Assembly: GCA_040384825.1 (NCBI GenBank)
Contig: JAZKIO010000003.1
Span: forward strand, 1 to 64,000
Source: LMDS01 sp040384825
Lineage (GTDB): Bacteria; Pseudomonadota; Gammaproteobacteria; Burkholderiales; Burkholderiaceae_C
DNA: 64,000 bases
Direction of reading: 5' to 3'
Notes under the pieces: model-generated
Told to the model about the DNA's origin: nothing
The model's database searches: none
Seen by the model: the letters and a program-made list of their open reading frames with translations, nothing else
Position numbers and translations under genes: made by a program
Part shown: positions 51,001-59,213 of the stretch, one piece after another
How positions within the stretch are numbered: the stretch's first letter is position 1
Layout: every line of letters begins with the position of its first letter

Positions 51001-54000
51001 GAGCGTGACGTCGGCCAGGTTCAGCGCGCATTCGAGCGCGACGGCGCCGAGCGTGACCTGCGTGGCGGCCTCGAGCTCGGGTTGCCCGGCTTCGCGCGCC
51101 AGCTCGTGGGCCTGGCGGGCGTAGCTGCCGCAGCGTTCCAGCGGCTCGAGCCAGTGGCCGAGCAGCAGTGCCTTGCGGTGGTGGATGCCGGGCGCCAGCC
51201 AGGCCGACGGGCGCCGCGCGAACAGGCGCAGCCCGGCCTGCGCGATCGCGGTGCCGAGCGCGAAGTCGTCGGGCTCGTTGCCCATGGGAATGCATTCGAG
51301 CATGCCCAGCGGCAGCGTCGCGAACCAGCCGTGCTCGAAGCCCAGGCGCACGGCGCGCAGGCGCGCCCAGCTGGCGATCTCCGCCTGCGTGGCGGAGGCC
51401 GCGAGCTGCGTGGCGATCAGCACCGCGCCGATGTGGGCCTGGGCCGGGTCCGCCATCGGCTCGAGGTGGTCGAAGCGCTCGAGCCCGTGGGTGGCGATCA
51501 GCTGCCGCAAGGCGCGCGCTTCGGCCTCGCACGCGGCCGCCCAGCCGCTGGCCGGCGGCAGCCGCAGGCCGAGCGCGCGCGCGGTGCCGAGGCCCAGGAT
51601 CACGGCGGCCGGGTCGTGCCCGCGCCGCGACAGCGCGCCGAGCTGCTGCAGCGTCGCGGGCGCGAGTTGCAGCGGCGCCGGCGGCGCCTCGCCCGCGATC
51701 CCCGCTTCGAGGTCGGCGTAGACCTCGTCGGCCTCGGCGTAGCGCTGCAGGCGGCACAGCAGCGCGTGGCGGAGCTCGTGCAGGCGGTACCACCGCGCCG
51801 CATCGGCGCGCGCATGTGCGGCCAGCGCGCGGGCGCCGTCGACGCTGCGCAGCGCGCGCGCCGGATCGCCCTGCTCCAGCGCCAGGCGACCGCCCTGCAG
51901 CAGCCGCTCGACGACCCGCTCGCGCTCCTCGGCGTCCGCCTTGGGGCCTTCGAGCAGCGCCAGGGCACCCAGGTCGTGCTCGCCGACCAAAGCGGGATCG
52001 ACGGCCGGCACGCGTGCCCCGAGCGCGCGCGCGAACGCGAGGTGCCAGCGGGCGCGTTCGTGGCTGTCGAGCAGCGCATCGGCGGCCTGCTGCATGCGGT
52101 GGTGGCAGAAGCGCAGCGCGCCGCCGCCGGCCGCGGCCGGCACGCTGATCAGCATGCCGTGCCGCAGCAGCGGCTGCAGCAGTTCGTCGACGCGCGGTTC
52201 GGGCACGTCGAGGGCGGTGGCGAGCAGCGCGGCGTCGATGTCGCCGCCCAGGCATGCGCAGCCGCCCGCGAGCGCCTGCGTGTCGCGCGGCAGCCGCGCG
52301 AACTCGCGCAGCAACCCGTCGAGCAGGTTCTCGGAGCTGGGCAGCGCGAGCACGGCCGCGTCGTCCCACGCCCACGCCTCCCCCGGCCGCTGCAGCTGCC
52401 CCGACTCGAACAACTGGCGCACGCATTGCAGCGCGTAGAACGGGTTGCCGCGGGTCTTGCCGTGCAGCGCGAGCGCCAGCGGCGCCAGCGCCGCGGGCGG
52501 CGCGTCGAGCACGTCGCCAAGCAGCTCGGCCAGCGGCTCGGGCCCCAGGCCGTCGAGCGTGAACGCCGCCACCCGGGTGCCGGCGGCGCGCAGCCGCGCG
52601 AAGGCGTGGCGCAGCGGATGGGCGGCGTCGATCTCGACATCGCGCCACGCCGCCACCATCAGCACCCGACCGCGGCTGTGGTCGTTGGCCAGCGCCTCCA
52701 GCAGTTCGAGCGCGCCCGCGTCGGCCCACTGCAGGTCGTCGATGAACAGCAGCAGCGGCGCGCCCGACGCCCGCACCACGTCGAGCACGCCGCCGGCGAC
52801 CCGGCGGGCGCGTATCGACAGGGGCGTGCCGTCGTCGGCATCGCCGGCGCGCGGTTCGATGTCGCCCAGCAGCGGCGCGAAGGCGGGCACCAGTCGCGCC
52901 AGAAAGACCGCCTGGGCGCCGAGCCGCGCGCGCAGTGCCGCGCGCGTGGTCGCGACGCGCTGCGGCGATTCGGACAACCAGTACTGGGCGATGTCCGCCA
53001 GCGCGTCGGTCATCGCGTCGAACGGGCCGCGCGGCTGGAACTGGTCGTGGCGGCCGGCCGCGAAGATGCCGCCGCGGCGCACCAGCGCCGTGAGCAGGCT
53101 GCGCACCAGCGTGGTCTTGCCGACGCCGCCGTAGCCGCGCACCGCGACGACGCGTGCGGCGTCCTGCGCGCCGGGCTCGAACACGCCGTCGAGCAGCGCC
53201 GCGAGTCGCGCCTGCTCGGCCGCGCGTCCGTAGACACCCGAAGCCGGCGCCGGTGCGGTGCGGTGGCCGTTGGCGCCGGGCACGAAGCCGGCGTCGTCGC
53301 GACCGGCGGCGAGCGCCGCCAGCACGAGCCGCAGGTCGGTCAGCACCTGCGCGGCCGTCGCGTAGCGCTGCTGCGGGCTCTTGGCCAGCAGCTTGAGCAC
53401 GACCGCGGCCAGCGCCGGCGGCACCGGCGGTGCCAGGTGCGGCGGCTCCGCGGTGAGCACCGCGTGGAGCAGCGCGAGCGGCTCCGATTCGGGAAACGGC
53501 GGCGCGCCCGCGAGCAACGCGTGCAGGACCGCACCGAACGCGTACCAGTCCGCCCGCGCGTCGATCGCCGCACCGAGCCGGCCGGTCTGCTCCGGCGCGC
53601 TGAAGGGCAGCAGCGCGTCGCGCCCGCCCGGCGTGCCGGCGTCCTCCAGCCCGAGCAGGGTCAGCGTGCCGCTGGGCGGATCGAACACCAGCATCGCCGG
53701 GCTCAGCCGACCGTGCACGACGCCCGCGCGGTGCACACCGTCGAGGATCTGCGCCAGCTCGACACCGAGGCGGACGACGTGTGCGACCGCCGCGGGCGTG
53801 TCCGCCGCCGGCAGCGGTCGCGCGTCGAGCGCGTCGCCAGCCGGCCGCGAGACGATCAGGATGCCGGCCGCGGCGTCGAAGTGGAGCACCCGCGGAATGC
53901 CCGGCACCGACTCCAGAACGCGCAGCGCCTGCGCGCGGCGCCGCAGCACGGCCAGTGCGGCATCGGTGAGCCGCGGCCCGATCGCGACGCTGAACCGGCA

Positions 54001-55896
54001 CGGCACGAGCGCGTCGCCCCACACCGCATCGCCACCGAGCAGGTCGTCGGATTCGACGTCGACCTGCGGATCGTTCAGTCCCGGGACCGACCAGCTGTCC
54101 GGCGCATCGCGACGGCTCGATCCGGGCCGGTCGAGCAAGGCCTCGTAGCCGACCAGGTGGCGAGAGCGCGCGAGCGGCGCGCCGCGCTGCGGCACCCACG
54201 CTTCGGCCAGCGGACGCAGCGCATGCTTGAGGCTCGGCTCATGCGACGGCCCGTCCTGCGGGCCGACGGTGACGGCACCGGCCTCGACGATGCAGGCCGG
54301 ACCGATGGCGCGCGCCTGCTCCAGCGCCGCCTCGACCGTCAAGACGAGCGCCTCGGCCCGCGGCAGCGGCGCCGTGAAGGCGCCGTGACCGATGCAGGCA
54401 CTCAGGCGCAGGCCGGGCGCGTACAGGCCCATCGGCAGCGCGATCGTGGCCTGCACGCGCTCGGCCAGTTGCAGCGCGGCGCTACGACCGTCGGGCGCGT
54501 CCGGCGCGACGACATCCCACAGCAGAAGGCTGTCTGGCCCGATCCGCGCACAGCCCTCGGCCCCGAGCCCGGCGAGCCGGTTCGCGAGCACGCCCAGCAG
54601 GCGGTCGCCGATCGCGTGCCCGAGGCGGTCGTTGACGCCGTGGAAATCGTCCACGTCCGCGACGACGGCGATCACCGCGCCATGCACCGATGGCCACCGC
54701 GCCGACAGCGACGCGAGCAGCTGCTGGCGCGTCGCTAGCCCGGTGACAGGATCGTCCTGCAGCGCCGCGCCGGCCTCGCGCCGGATCGTCGCGCGCTCGG
54801 CCGCCTGTCGACCGGCCCATTCGGCGCCGCCCGGGATGTCGAGGATCTGCCCGGTGTCGCGCAGGCCGCGCTCGCGCAGCTCCATGCGCTGGCGCTGCGC
54901 GTGCACGGTCGCGGCCATGAGCGGATCGTGGGCGGCTCGAAACACTGTCTCGAGCTGGTGGACGAAGGTCATCGTCGTCGCCGGGAAGGCGAGCCGCTCG
55001 AACATCGCCCAGGCGTCGCGGCCGACGCGCACCGCTTCGGCGGTCTCGCCGGCCGAAGCCAGCAGCCAGGCGAAGTTGGAGAGCATCGACGCCACCGTGG
55101 CGTTCTCGAGCCGCCGCGCCTGGACCGAGGCCATCGCGGCACCGAACACGTCGCGCATCTCGGCCACCGGCGCACGCCGCACGTCGAGCGCGGCGAGCAG
55201 GTTGCGCACCGGAGACAGGATCGACGGCAGGCAGCCGCTGTGCCGGCCGATCCGGATCGCCACGCGGGCGTTGGATTCCAGGGTGCCGATGCCGGCGACG
55301 CCGCGGGCGGCGCAGTGCGACAGCATGCCGTGCACGTCGCTGCGCCAGGCGGCGGCGGCGAGGCTGGCGTCGCCGGTGAGCGCTCGCAGCAGTTGCAGCG
55401 ACAGCGCGGCGGCGCGCGGCGCGTCGCCGGCCAGGCCCGTGACCAAGGCGCGCTGGCGCAGCACCGCCAGCCGGATCGGACGCGAGCGCGCGGCCGAGTC
55501 CTCCAGCGAGTCGAGTGCCGCCATGGCCGCGTCGAACAGGCCCTCGTTCGAGAGGACCGTGCAACGCGCGAATCCGATCGCCCGCGCCAGCGGGCTGCCC
55601 GGTGCCGGCCGCAGCGCGATCGCCTCGTCGAGATAGGGCGGCAGGTCGTGGCCGCAGCGAGCGCTTTGCAAGGCGTCCAGCGTCAGGGTCAGCGCGCGCG
55701 CCTGCCACGGGGACCCGCGCAGGCGCGCGGCCTGGCGCTGCGACAGACGGGCCAGCCGCCAGACGCGGTGCGGGCCGTGACGCAGGACGAACCGCTCGGC
55801 CTTCTCGAGCACGGCCACGTCACGCGCCAGCGGGTCGGCGGCGCCGGCGGCTGGCGTGGCGCGGTGCAGGGGAGCGGGCGCGGGTGTCGGCTTCAA
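48037..55896 (-). CDS. Giant hybrid sensor histidine kinase with pseudokinase, degenerate GGDEF, ATPase, GAF, receiver and Hpt domains
   Basis: A 2619-residue signalling protein. Order by eye: helical repeats (1-370); GGDEF-like domain (380-540) whose A-site reads IGPDSL instead of GGDEF; protein-kinase-like domain (about 580-860) lacking the catalytic Lys, with HGRLSPAML instead of HRDLKPxN and LED instead of DFG, but keeping an APE-like SAPEQ; NTPase with P-loop GYGGVGKTT (about 925) and Walker B LLLFIDDLQWAD (about 1050); a long helical region (1250-1850); GAF (1870-2030); HisKA with MSHEIRTPMN (His 2084); HATPase with NLANNAVKFT and GTGLGLAIS; receiver with Asp 2417 in LMDCQMPVLDG; Hpt (2520-2619) in which the His is replaced by Gln 2564 (AQQLATTAAGLG). 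No signal peptide or membrane helix, so it is probably cytoplasmic. The start is TTG. Confidence 0.9.
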   Translation of the reverse strand: MKPTPAPAPLHRATPAAGAADPLARDVAVLEKAERFVLRHGPHRVWRLARLSQRQAARLRGSPWQARALTLTLDALQSARCGHDLPPYLDEAIALRPAPGSPLARAIGFARCTVLSNEGLFDAAMAALDSLEDSAARSRPIRLAVLRQRALVTGLAGDAPRAAALSLQLLRALTGDASLAAAAWRSDVHGMLSHCAARGVAGIGTLESNARVAIRIGRHSGCLPSILSPVRNLLAALDVRRAPVAEMRDVFGAAMASVQARRLENATVASMLSNFAWLLASAGETAEAVRVGRDAWAMFERLAFPATTMTFVHQLETVFRAAHDPLMAATVHAQRQRMELRERGLRDTGQILDIPGGAEWAGRQAAERATIRREAGAALQDDPVTGLATRQQLLASLSARWPSVHGAVIAVVADVDDFHGVNDRLGHAIGDRLLGVLANRLAGLGAEGCARIGPDSLLLWDVVAPDAPDGRSAALQLAERVQATIALPMGLYAPGLRLSACIGHGAFTAPLPRAEALVLTVEAALEQARAIGPACIVEAGAVTVGPQDGPSHEPSLKHALRPLAEAWVPQRGAPLARSRHLVGYEALLDRPGSSRRDAPDSWSVPGLNDPQVDVESDDLLGGDAVWGDALVPCRFSVAIGPRLTDAALAVLRRRAQALRVLESVPGIPRVLHFDAAAGILIVSRPAGDALDARPLPAADTPAAVAHVVRLGVELAQILDGVHRAGVVHGRLSPAMLVFDPPSGTLTLLGLEDAGTPGGRDALLPFSAPEQTGRLGAAIDARADWYAFGAVLHALLAGAPPFPESEPLALLHAVLTAEPPHLAPPVPPALAAVVLKLLAKSPQQRYATAAQVLTDLRLVLAALAAGRDDAGFVPGANGHRTAPAPASGVYGRAAEQARLAALLDGVFEPGAQDAARVVAVRGYGGVGKTTLVRSLLTALVRRGGIFAAGRHDQFQPRGPFDAMTDALADIAQYWLSESPQRVATTRAALRARLGAQAVFLARLVPAFAPLLGDIEPRAGDADDGTPLSIRARRVAGGVLDVVRASGAPLLLFIDDLQWADAGALELLEALANDHSRGRVLMVAAWRDVEIDAAHPLRHAFARLRAAGTRVAAFTLDGLGPEPLAELLGDVLDAPPAALAPLALALHGKTRGNPFYALQCVRQLFESGQLQRPGEAWAWDDAAVLALPSSENLLDGLLREFARLPRDTQALAGGCACLGGDIDAALLATALDVPEPRVDELLQPLLRHGMLISVPAAAGGGALRFCHHRMQQAADALLDSHERARWHLAFARALGARVPAVDPALVGEHDLGALALLEGPKADAEERERVVERLLQGGRLALEQGDPARALRSVDGARALAAHARADAARWYRLHELRHALLCRLQRYAEADEVYADLEAGIAGEAPPAPLQLAPATLQQLGALSRRGHDPAAVILGLGTARALGLRLPPASGWAAACEAEARALRQLIATHGLERFDHLEPMADPAQAHIGAVLIATQLAASATQAEIASWARLRAVRLGFEHGWFATLPLGMLECIPMGNEPDDFALGTAIAQAGLRLFARRPSAWLAPGIHHRKALLLGHWLEPLERCGSYARQAHELAREAGQPELEAATQVTLGAVALECALNLADVTLSLRGVARGVRARGPLGGRAAYRQFVACMAGETRSAGRFDPVETGPTEHATRAYLATWQAVAATLFGDWALALRESRAAAALLDSIAGHYAGYLQRWVHALALCTALRSADAGREGLQAELAPLVDWLARRAAESPINFGHTHELVTALHAWAFGDVAAATAAFEQSIEHSLQHQRPYHHALACELAAGFHADHGAARAAAAYRADALQAYEAWGATAKARQLRGSGMAFSAPPRPPGDGGAGLDLRIVTQASQVLAQERDPAGLTRVLLEQIRLYAAADRGVLFWRDDADWLPRAGFGTDGLWVEDDAARGEDRHVPLTVYHYLTQSLSPLLLRDVQHHPRFGHDPKVRADGIRSIAGLPIHHRGQARGLLYLENRQAHTTLDPQQLDTLGLICLQFAVAYENAHANQRLEQLVARRTDELRAENLERRRAEQEAANANRAKSVFLAHMSHEIRTPMNAILGMSHLALRSGLSPQQHGYVQKVERSAESLLGLLNDILDFSKIEAGKVTMESVPFPLAEVLDHVANLIGLKATDKGLQLRFSAAPGAPARVIGDPLRLGQVLVNLANNAVKFTDRGSVEIGVEPIGRTAATARLRFSVRDTGVGMTLAQLARVFEPFEQAEASTARHRGGTGLGLAISRHLVELMNGRLWAESTAGEGSVFHLEAEFGLPAEPSDTDAGDARVDIDEIARRFGLEVHEGGAAAEAAVHVASLVGGRRAQQRDALRDHRAQLAGAHILLADDNEINQELVTELLGDAGVRVSIAEDGEAALRMLNEQPHFDGVLMDCQMPVLDGYDATRAIRREARFANLPIIALTASTMPGDLNRALAAGMNGHLSKPIDVQALFDTLARWVLPGATATAPAIDPSPAAAFVQTPDDVAGLDAAAGRAAVGGNDKLYRRLLSNFRAEQAGFMARLDSARGQLGTDAAARLAQQLATTAAGLGAQDVQRAAHALAQACAAGARDQVDPLAAALADRLDALLAALRGLD

Positions 55897-55928
55897 GGGA
55901 TGGGCAGCGTAACGTGAAGTTTGCGACA

Positions 55929-55946
55929 GTCACAAGGAACTGTGAC
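55929..55946. promoter_or_regulatory. Inverted repeat upstream of the giant kinase gene
   Basis: GTCACA, 6-nt spacer, TGTGAC is a perfect 6-bp dyad 33 bp before the TTG start. The arms are in the opposite order to a CRP site (TGTGA-N6-TCACA), so it is not CRP-like. It could be an operator for an unidentified regulator. Confidence 0.35.
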
Positions 55947-56160
55947 GCAGTTCGCGCGATTGCTTCGCCAAGCGTTGCGTTCGGGGTGCCGTCCGACGGC
56001 GGACCGCTGGTACAGCAGCGACAATCGCGCCAGGTTGTCGGCTCTCTCTCCCGGCCTTCATCCCCCCGAGCTGCGGGTTGACGACGCCGGAACGCCCGGC
56101 TCACACTCCGTTACGTTTTGCTTACCTCGACGCGCTGTTGCGTCGCCAGCGAGCCCACGC
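55947..56160. other. Spacer between the giant kinase gene and the 91-residue gene
   Basis: About 215 bp without a gene. It must contain promoters for both divergent genes. No good -10/-35 pair, terminator or repeat was recognised. Confidence 0.4.
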
Positions 56161-56436
56161 ATGGAACCGACATATTTCGCACAGTACCGCGGCTTCGAGT
56201 TTCAGTGCTCACCCGAGCGCTTGGGCGACAACGCGTTCGCGCCGCGGCTGGTGATCTACGACGCGTCGGAGGCCGTGACGCTCGAGATTCCACTCGACGT
56301 GCCGACCCCGCCGTTCACGAACCCGACCGTCGCCGCCCATCAGGCGTTCGCGCACGGCCGGCGCTGGGTCGACGGCGGCTTCGACGCCGCCACGGCTGCC
56401 GCCGCCGGACGCGGCCCGCAGCTGCTGGAGCGCTGA
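56161..56436 (+). CDS. Hypothetical protein, 91 residues
   Basis: Unrecognised small protein. It begins EPTYFAQYRGFEFQCSPERL and continues with APRLVIYDASEAVTLEIPLD, which suggests a compact alpha/beta fold without membrane or signal sequence. The second half (NPTVAAHQAFAHGRRWVDGG, then Ala-rich) looks helical. It has an ATG start but no strong ribosome-binding site. Nothing in the context points to a function; it is alone, divergent from the giant kinase gene and convergent with another small gene. Confidence 0.65.
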   Translation: MEPTYFAQYRGFEFQCSPERLGDNAFAPRLVIYDASEAVTLEIPLDVPTPPFTNPTVAAHQAFAHGRRWVDGGFDAATAAAAGRGPQLLER

Positions 56437-56467
56437 GCCGAGCGGCGCACGCGCCGTCACCACGCAG

Positions 56468-56492
56468 AGAAAAGGCATCCGCGAGGTGCCCT
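56468..56492. terminator. Weak bidirectional terminator hairpin
   Basis: GGCATC / GGTGCC stem (56474-56490, one T-G pair) with a 5-nt loop between the convergent 91- and 103-residue genes. On the minus strand it is followed by TTTT. Confidence 0.5.
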
Positions 56493-56499
56493 TGTCGTT

Positions 56500-56811
56500 T
56501 CAGGCCGAGGCGGACGGCGGCGGGTCGTCGGCGACCGGCGCTTCCGGATCGAACGGTCGAACGCCGAGCCGGTCGTTCGCGCGCTCCACCTGCGCCGTCA
56601 GCTTGGCGAGCTTGCGGCGCAACTCGGCCCACTGCCGGATGCCCTCGTCGACCGGGTCGAACGGGTAGTAGCGCTTCTGGGTCTTGTCCTTGGCCGCGGC
56701 GAGCGCGAAGCGCACCAGGTCGTTGAGCTCGGAGGCGCAATCGAGCATCTCGCGGCGGGTGTCCGCGACGTGGCTGTCGATCAGGTGCTGGCGGCGCGGC
56801 GTGATGTCCAT
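56500..56811 (-). CDS. Hypothetical protein, 103 residues
   Basis: Unrecognised. The 103-residue soluble product begins DITPRRQHLIDSHVADTRRE and is mostly helical with charged residues (EGIRQWAELRRKLAKLTAQV, a likely coiled coil), ending in a Pro/Ala/Asp-rich tail. Its length and composition resemble small proteins of unknown function common in Burkholderiales. It is downstream of the tRNA-Val terminator on the same strand. No partner is evident. Confidence 0.6.
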   Translation of the reverse strand: MDITPRRQHLIDSHVADTRREMLDCASELNDLVRFALAAAKDKTQKRYYPFDPVDEGIRQWAELRRKLAKLTAQVERANDRLGVRPFDPEAPVADDPPPSASA

Positions 56812-56822
56812 TCGGGGCCCGG

Positions 56823-56858
56823 AAAAGAAAAGAGCCTGTCCCTTGCGGGGCAGGCTCT
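56823..56858 (-). terminator. Rho-independent terminator after tRNA-Val
   Basis: Twelve-bp stem AGAGCCTGTCCC / GGGGCAGGCTCT (56831-56858, one G-T pair) with a TTGC loop. On the minus strand it is followed by the T-rich CTTTTCTTTTCC. It lies 20 bp downstream of the tRNA 3' end. Confidence 0.85.
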
Positions 56859-56878
56859 GATCGGACTTGCGACGTTTT

Positions 56879-56953
56879 TGGTGGGCGATGAGAGGGTCGA
56901 ACTCCCGACATCCTCCACGTCAAAGAGGCGCTCTACCACTGAGCTAATCGCCC
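56879..56953 (-). tRNA. tRNA-Val (GAC)
   Basis: Full cloverleaf of 75 nt including encoded CCA: acceptor GGGCGAT pairs with ATCGCCC, D-arm GCTC/GAGC, anticodon stem CCTCT/GGAGG with loop TTGACGT, and T-arm GGGAG TTCGACC CTCTC. The anticodon is GAC, which reads GUC and GUU valine codons. It lies 22 bp downstream of relA on the same strand but has a good promoter of its own. Confidence 0.97.
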
Positions 56954-56962
56954 TAGCCCTCC

Positions 56963-56971
56963 ACTATAGCA
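56963..56971 (-). promoter_or_regulatory. Extended -10 promoter of tRNA-Val
   Basis: TGCTATAGT on the minus strand is an extended -10 (TGn plus TATAGT), 10 bp before the tRNA 5' end and inside the gap after the relA stop. It would start transcription almost at the mature 5' end. Confidence 0.6.
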
Positions 56972-56975
56972 CAGG

Positions 56976-59213
56976 CTATTTGCGCCGCACCGAGCGCACG
57001 CCGGCGATGTGCCCCACGAGCCCTAGCACGTGGGTCAGGCGGGCGGCATCGGCGACCTCGATCGTGAAGGTCATCCAGGCCGTGCCGCCGCTCGAGTCCT
57101 TGACCGACTGGGTCTTCACGCCGGAGACGTTCATCTTCTCCTTCGCGAACAGCTCGGAGATGTCGCGCAGCAACCCCTGCCGGTCGGCGGCCTCGACCAT
57201 CACGTCGACCGGGTACAGCGCGGCCTTGTCGCCACGCGGCGCGCCCCACTGCACCGCGATCACGCGCTCCGGCGAGCGCATGGCCATCTGGCGAAAGTTC
57301 GTGCAGGCGGCGCGGTGCACCGCGACGCCCTTGCCGCGCGTCACGTAGCCGCCGATCGGATCCGGCGGCGCCGGGCGGCAGCAGCGCGCCAGGCTCGTCA
57401 TCAGCGATTCGACGCCGACGACCAGCACGCCGCCCTTGGGCACGGTCGTCGACGGGCGGCGCAGCGCGATCAGGTCGTCCGGCGTCGGCAGCGCCTCGGC
57501 CGGACGCAGCAGGTTCTCGATGTTGCGCAGCGAGTACTCGTCCTTGCCGACGACCTCGAACAGCGCCTCGGCGTTGCGGAAGCCGAGTTGCGCCGCCAGG
57601 TCGTCGAGCTTGACCGCTGTGCGGCCCTCGCGCTGCAGCAGCTTCTCGACCGACTCGCGGCCGCGCGCGATCGTCGCCTTCTGCGCCTGCAGGTTGAACC
57701 ACGCACGCACCTTGGCGCGCGCGCGGTGGCTCTTCAGGTAGCCCAGGTCGGCGTTGAGCCAGTCGAGCGAGGGGCCGCCCTCCTTCGCGACAACCACGTC
57801 GACCGTCACGCCGCTGCGCAGCGGCGTGTTCAACGGGACCATCGCGCCGTCGACCCGCGCGCCGCGGCAGCGGTGGCCGAGATCGGTGTGCAGCGTGTAC
57901 GCGAAGTCGACCGGCGTCGCGCCCGCCGGCAGCTCGACGACCGCGGCGGCCGGCGTGAACACGTAGATGCGGTCGTCGGCGGCCGTGTCATGCGCCGCGC
58001 CGGCGTGGTGCTCGTGTGCGGCGGTGTCGCGCTCCCAGGCGAGCAGTTGGCGCAACACGGCCTTGCGCGCCTCGGCGATGCGCGCCTGCTGGTCCGCGTC
58101 GGCCACGACGCCGGCGTAGCCCTTGGTCCCGGCGTCCTTGTAGGCCCAGTGCGCGGCGACGCCGTGCTCGGCATGCTCGTGCATCGCCTGCGTGCGGATC
58201 TGCACCTCGACGGCGCGGCCGTCGTCGTCGAGCACCACCGTGTGCAGCGACTGGTAGCCGTTCGGCTTCGGGCGCTCGATGTAGTCGTCGAACTCGCCGG
58301 TCACCGGCCGGAACAGCTCGTGGACACGGCCGAGCACGGCGTAGCAGCGCGGCACGTCGAGCACGATCACGCGCACGGCGCGCACGTCGAGCACCTGGGT
58401 GAAATCGAGTCCCTTGCCCTGCATCTTCTTCCAGATGCTGTAGAGGTGCTTGGGCCGGCCCTGCACCTCGGCGCTCAGCCCGTGCGCGCGCAGGTCGTCG
58501 GCCAGGCGGCTGCGAAAGCGCTCGACCCGCTGCTCGCGCTCGACCCGGCGCTCGTCCAGCAAGCGGGCGACCTGCTGGTAGCGCTCCGGCTCCAGGAACC
58601 GGAACGACAGGTCCTCGAGCTCCCACTTGATCTGCCAGATGCCCAGCCGGTTGGCGAGCGGCGCGAAGACGTGCAGCGACTCGGCCGCCAGCGCCGGCGC
58701 GCACGGCGTCTTCGTCGCGGCAAAGAAGCGCAGCGTCTGCAGGCGGGACGCGAGGCGCAGCAGCACGACGCGCAGGTCGCGCGAGAACGCGAGCAGCATC
58801 TTGCGCACCCGCTCGGTCTGCTGCGCGCGCGCCTCGGTGCCGAGCTGCGCCTCGCGGGCGGCGCGCTGCAGCTGCACGAGCTTGCGCGTGGCGACGACGA
58901 GGCTCGCGTGCGAGGGGCCGAACGCCTTCGCGATCACCTCGTCGGGCTTCGTCAGGTAATCGCCGGCGTAGACGAGGTAGGCGGCGGCGCGCATCGCCGG
59001 CGCCGCGCCGATGCCCTGCAGGATCGCGGCGACGGCGTCGGCATGCGCCAGCGCGTCCTCGCCGGTGTCGAGCAGGCGGCCGTCCAGCAGCGGCTCGGCG
59101 AACGCGCGGGCGCGCACCAGCTGCGCCGCTTCCGCGGCGGCATCGGGATGCTCGTCGATCAGGTGGACGATGGGCGCGGCGTCGCTGCGCGCGTCCAGCA
59201 CGCCGGTCTTCAT
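56976..59213 (-). CDS. relA: GTP pyrophosphokinase RelA-type (p)ppGpp synthetase
   Basis: Ribosome-associated synthetase that makes (p)ppGpp on amino-acid starvation. The 745 residues include an N-terminal region in place of the HD hydrolase (about 25-180: the HDxxED motif of SpoT is absent, AGDYL stands in its place), the synthetase (about 245-400, with RPKPNGYQSLHTVV and EIQIRT-like EVQIRTQAMHEHAEHGVAAHW), a TGS domain (about 415-475: IYVFTPAAAVVELPAGATPVDFAY), and C-terminal Cys-rich and ACT segments (ARCCRPAPPDPIGG, then DRQGLLRDISELF). Loss of HD residues makes it synthetase-only. It starts with ATG overlapping the hydrolase stop (ATGA), and tRNA-Val follows. Confidence 0.94.
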   Translation of the reverse strand: MKTGVLDARSDAAPIVHLIDEHPDAAAEAAQLVRARAFAEPLLDGRLLDTGEDALAHADAVAAILQGIGAAPAMRAAAYLVYAGDYLTKPDEVIAKAFGPSHASLVVATRKLVQLQRAAREAQLGTEARAQQTERVRKMLLAFSRDLRVVLLRLASRLQTLRFFAATKTPCAPALAAESLHVFAPLANRLGIWQIKWELEDLSFRFLEPERYQQVARLLDERRVEREQRVERFRSRLADDLRAHGLSAEVQGRPKHLYSIWKKMQGKGLDFTQVLDVRAVRVIVLDVPRCYAVLGRVHELFRPVTGEFDDYIERPKPNGYQSLHTVVLDDDGRAVEVQIRTQAMHEHAEHGVAAHWAYKDAGTKGYAGVVADADQQARIAEARKAVLRQLLAWERDTAAHEHHAGAAHDTAADDRIYVFTPAAAVVELPAGATPVDFAYTLHTDLGHRCRGARVDGAMVPLNTPLRSGVTVDVVVAKEGGPSLDWLNADLGYLKSHRARAKVRAWFNLQAQKATIARGRESVEKLLQREGRTAVKLDDLAAQLGFRNAEALFEVVGKDEYSLRNIENLLRPAEALPTPDDLIALRRPSTTVPKGGVLVVGVESLMTSLARCCRPAPPDPIGGYVTRGKGVAVHRAACTNFRQMAMRSPERVIAVQWGAPRGDKAALYPVDVMVEAADRQGLLRDISELFAKEKMNVSGVKTQSVKDSSGGTAWMTFTIEVADAARLTHVLGLVGHIAGVRSVRRK

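Noticed and set aside
50707..54738. A 1343-codon open frame on the plus strand opposite the giant kinase
   Set aside because: It is an antisense shadow of GC-rich codons: Arg/Gly/Ala/Gln-rich low-complexity sequence with no domain, whereas the minus strand shows clear P-loop, kinase and other motifs.
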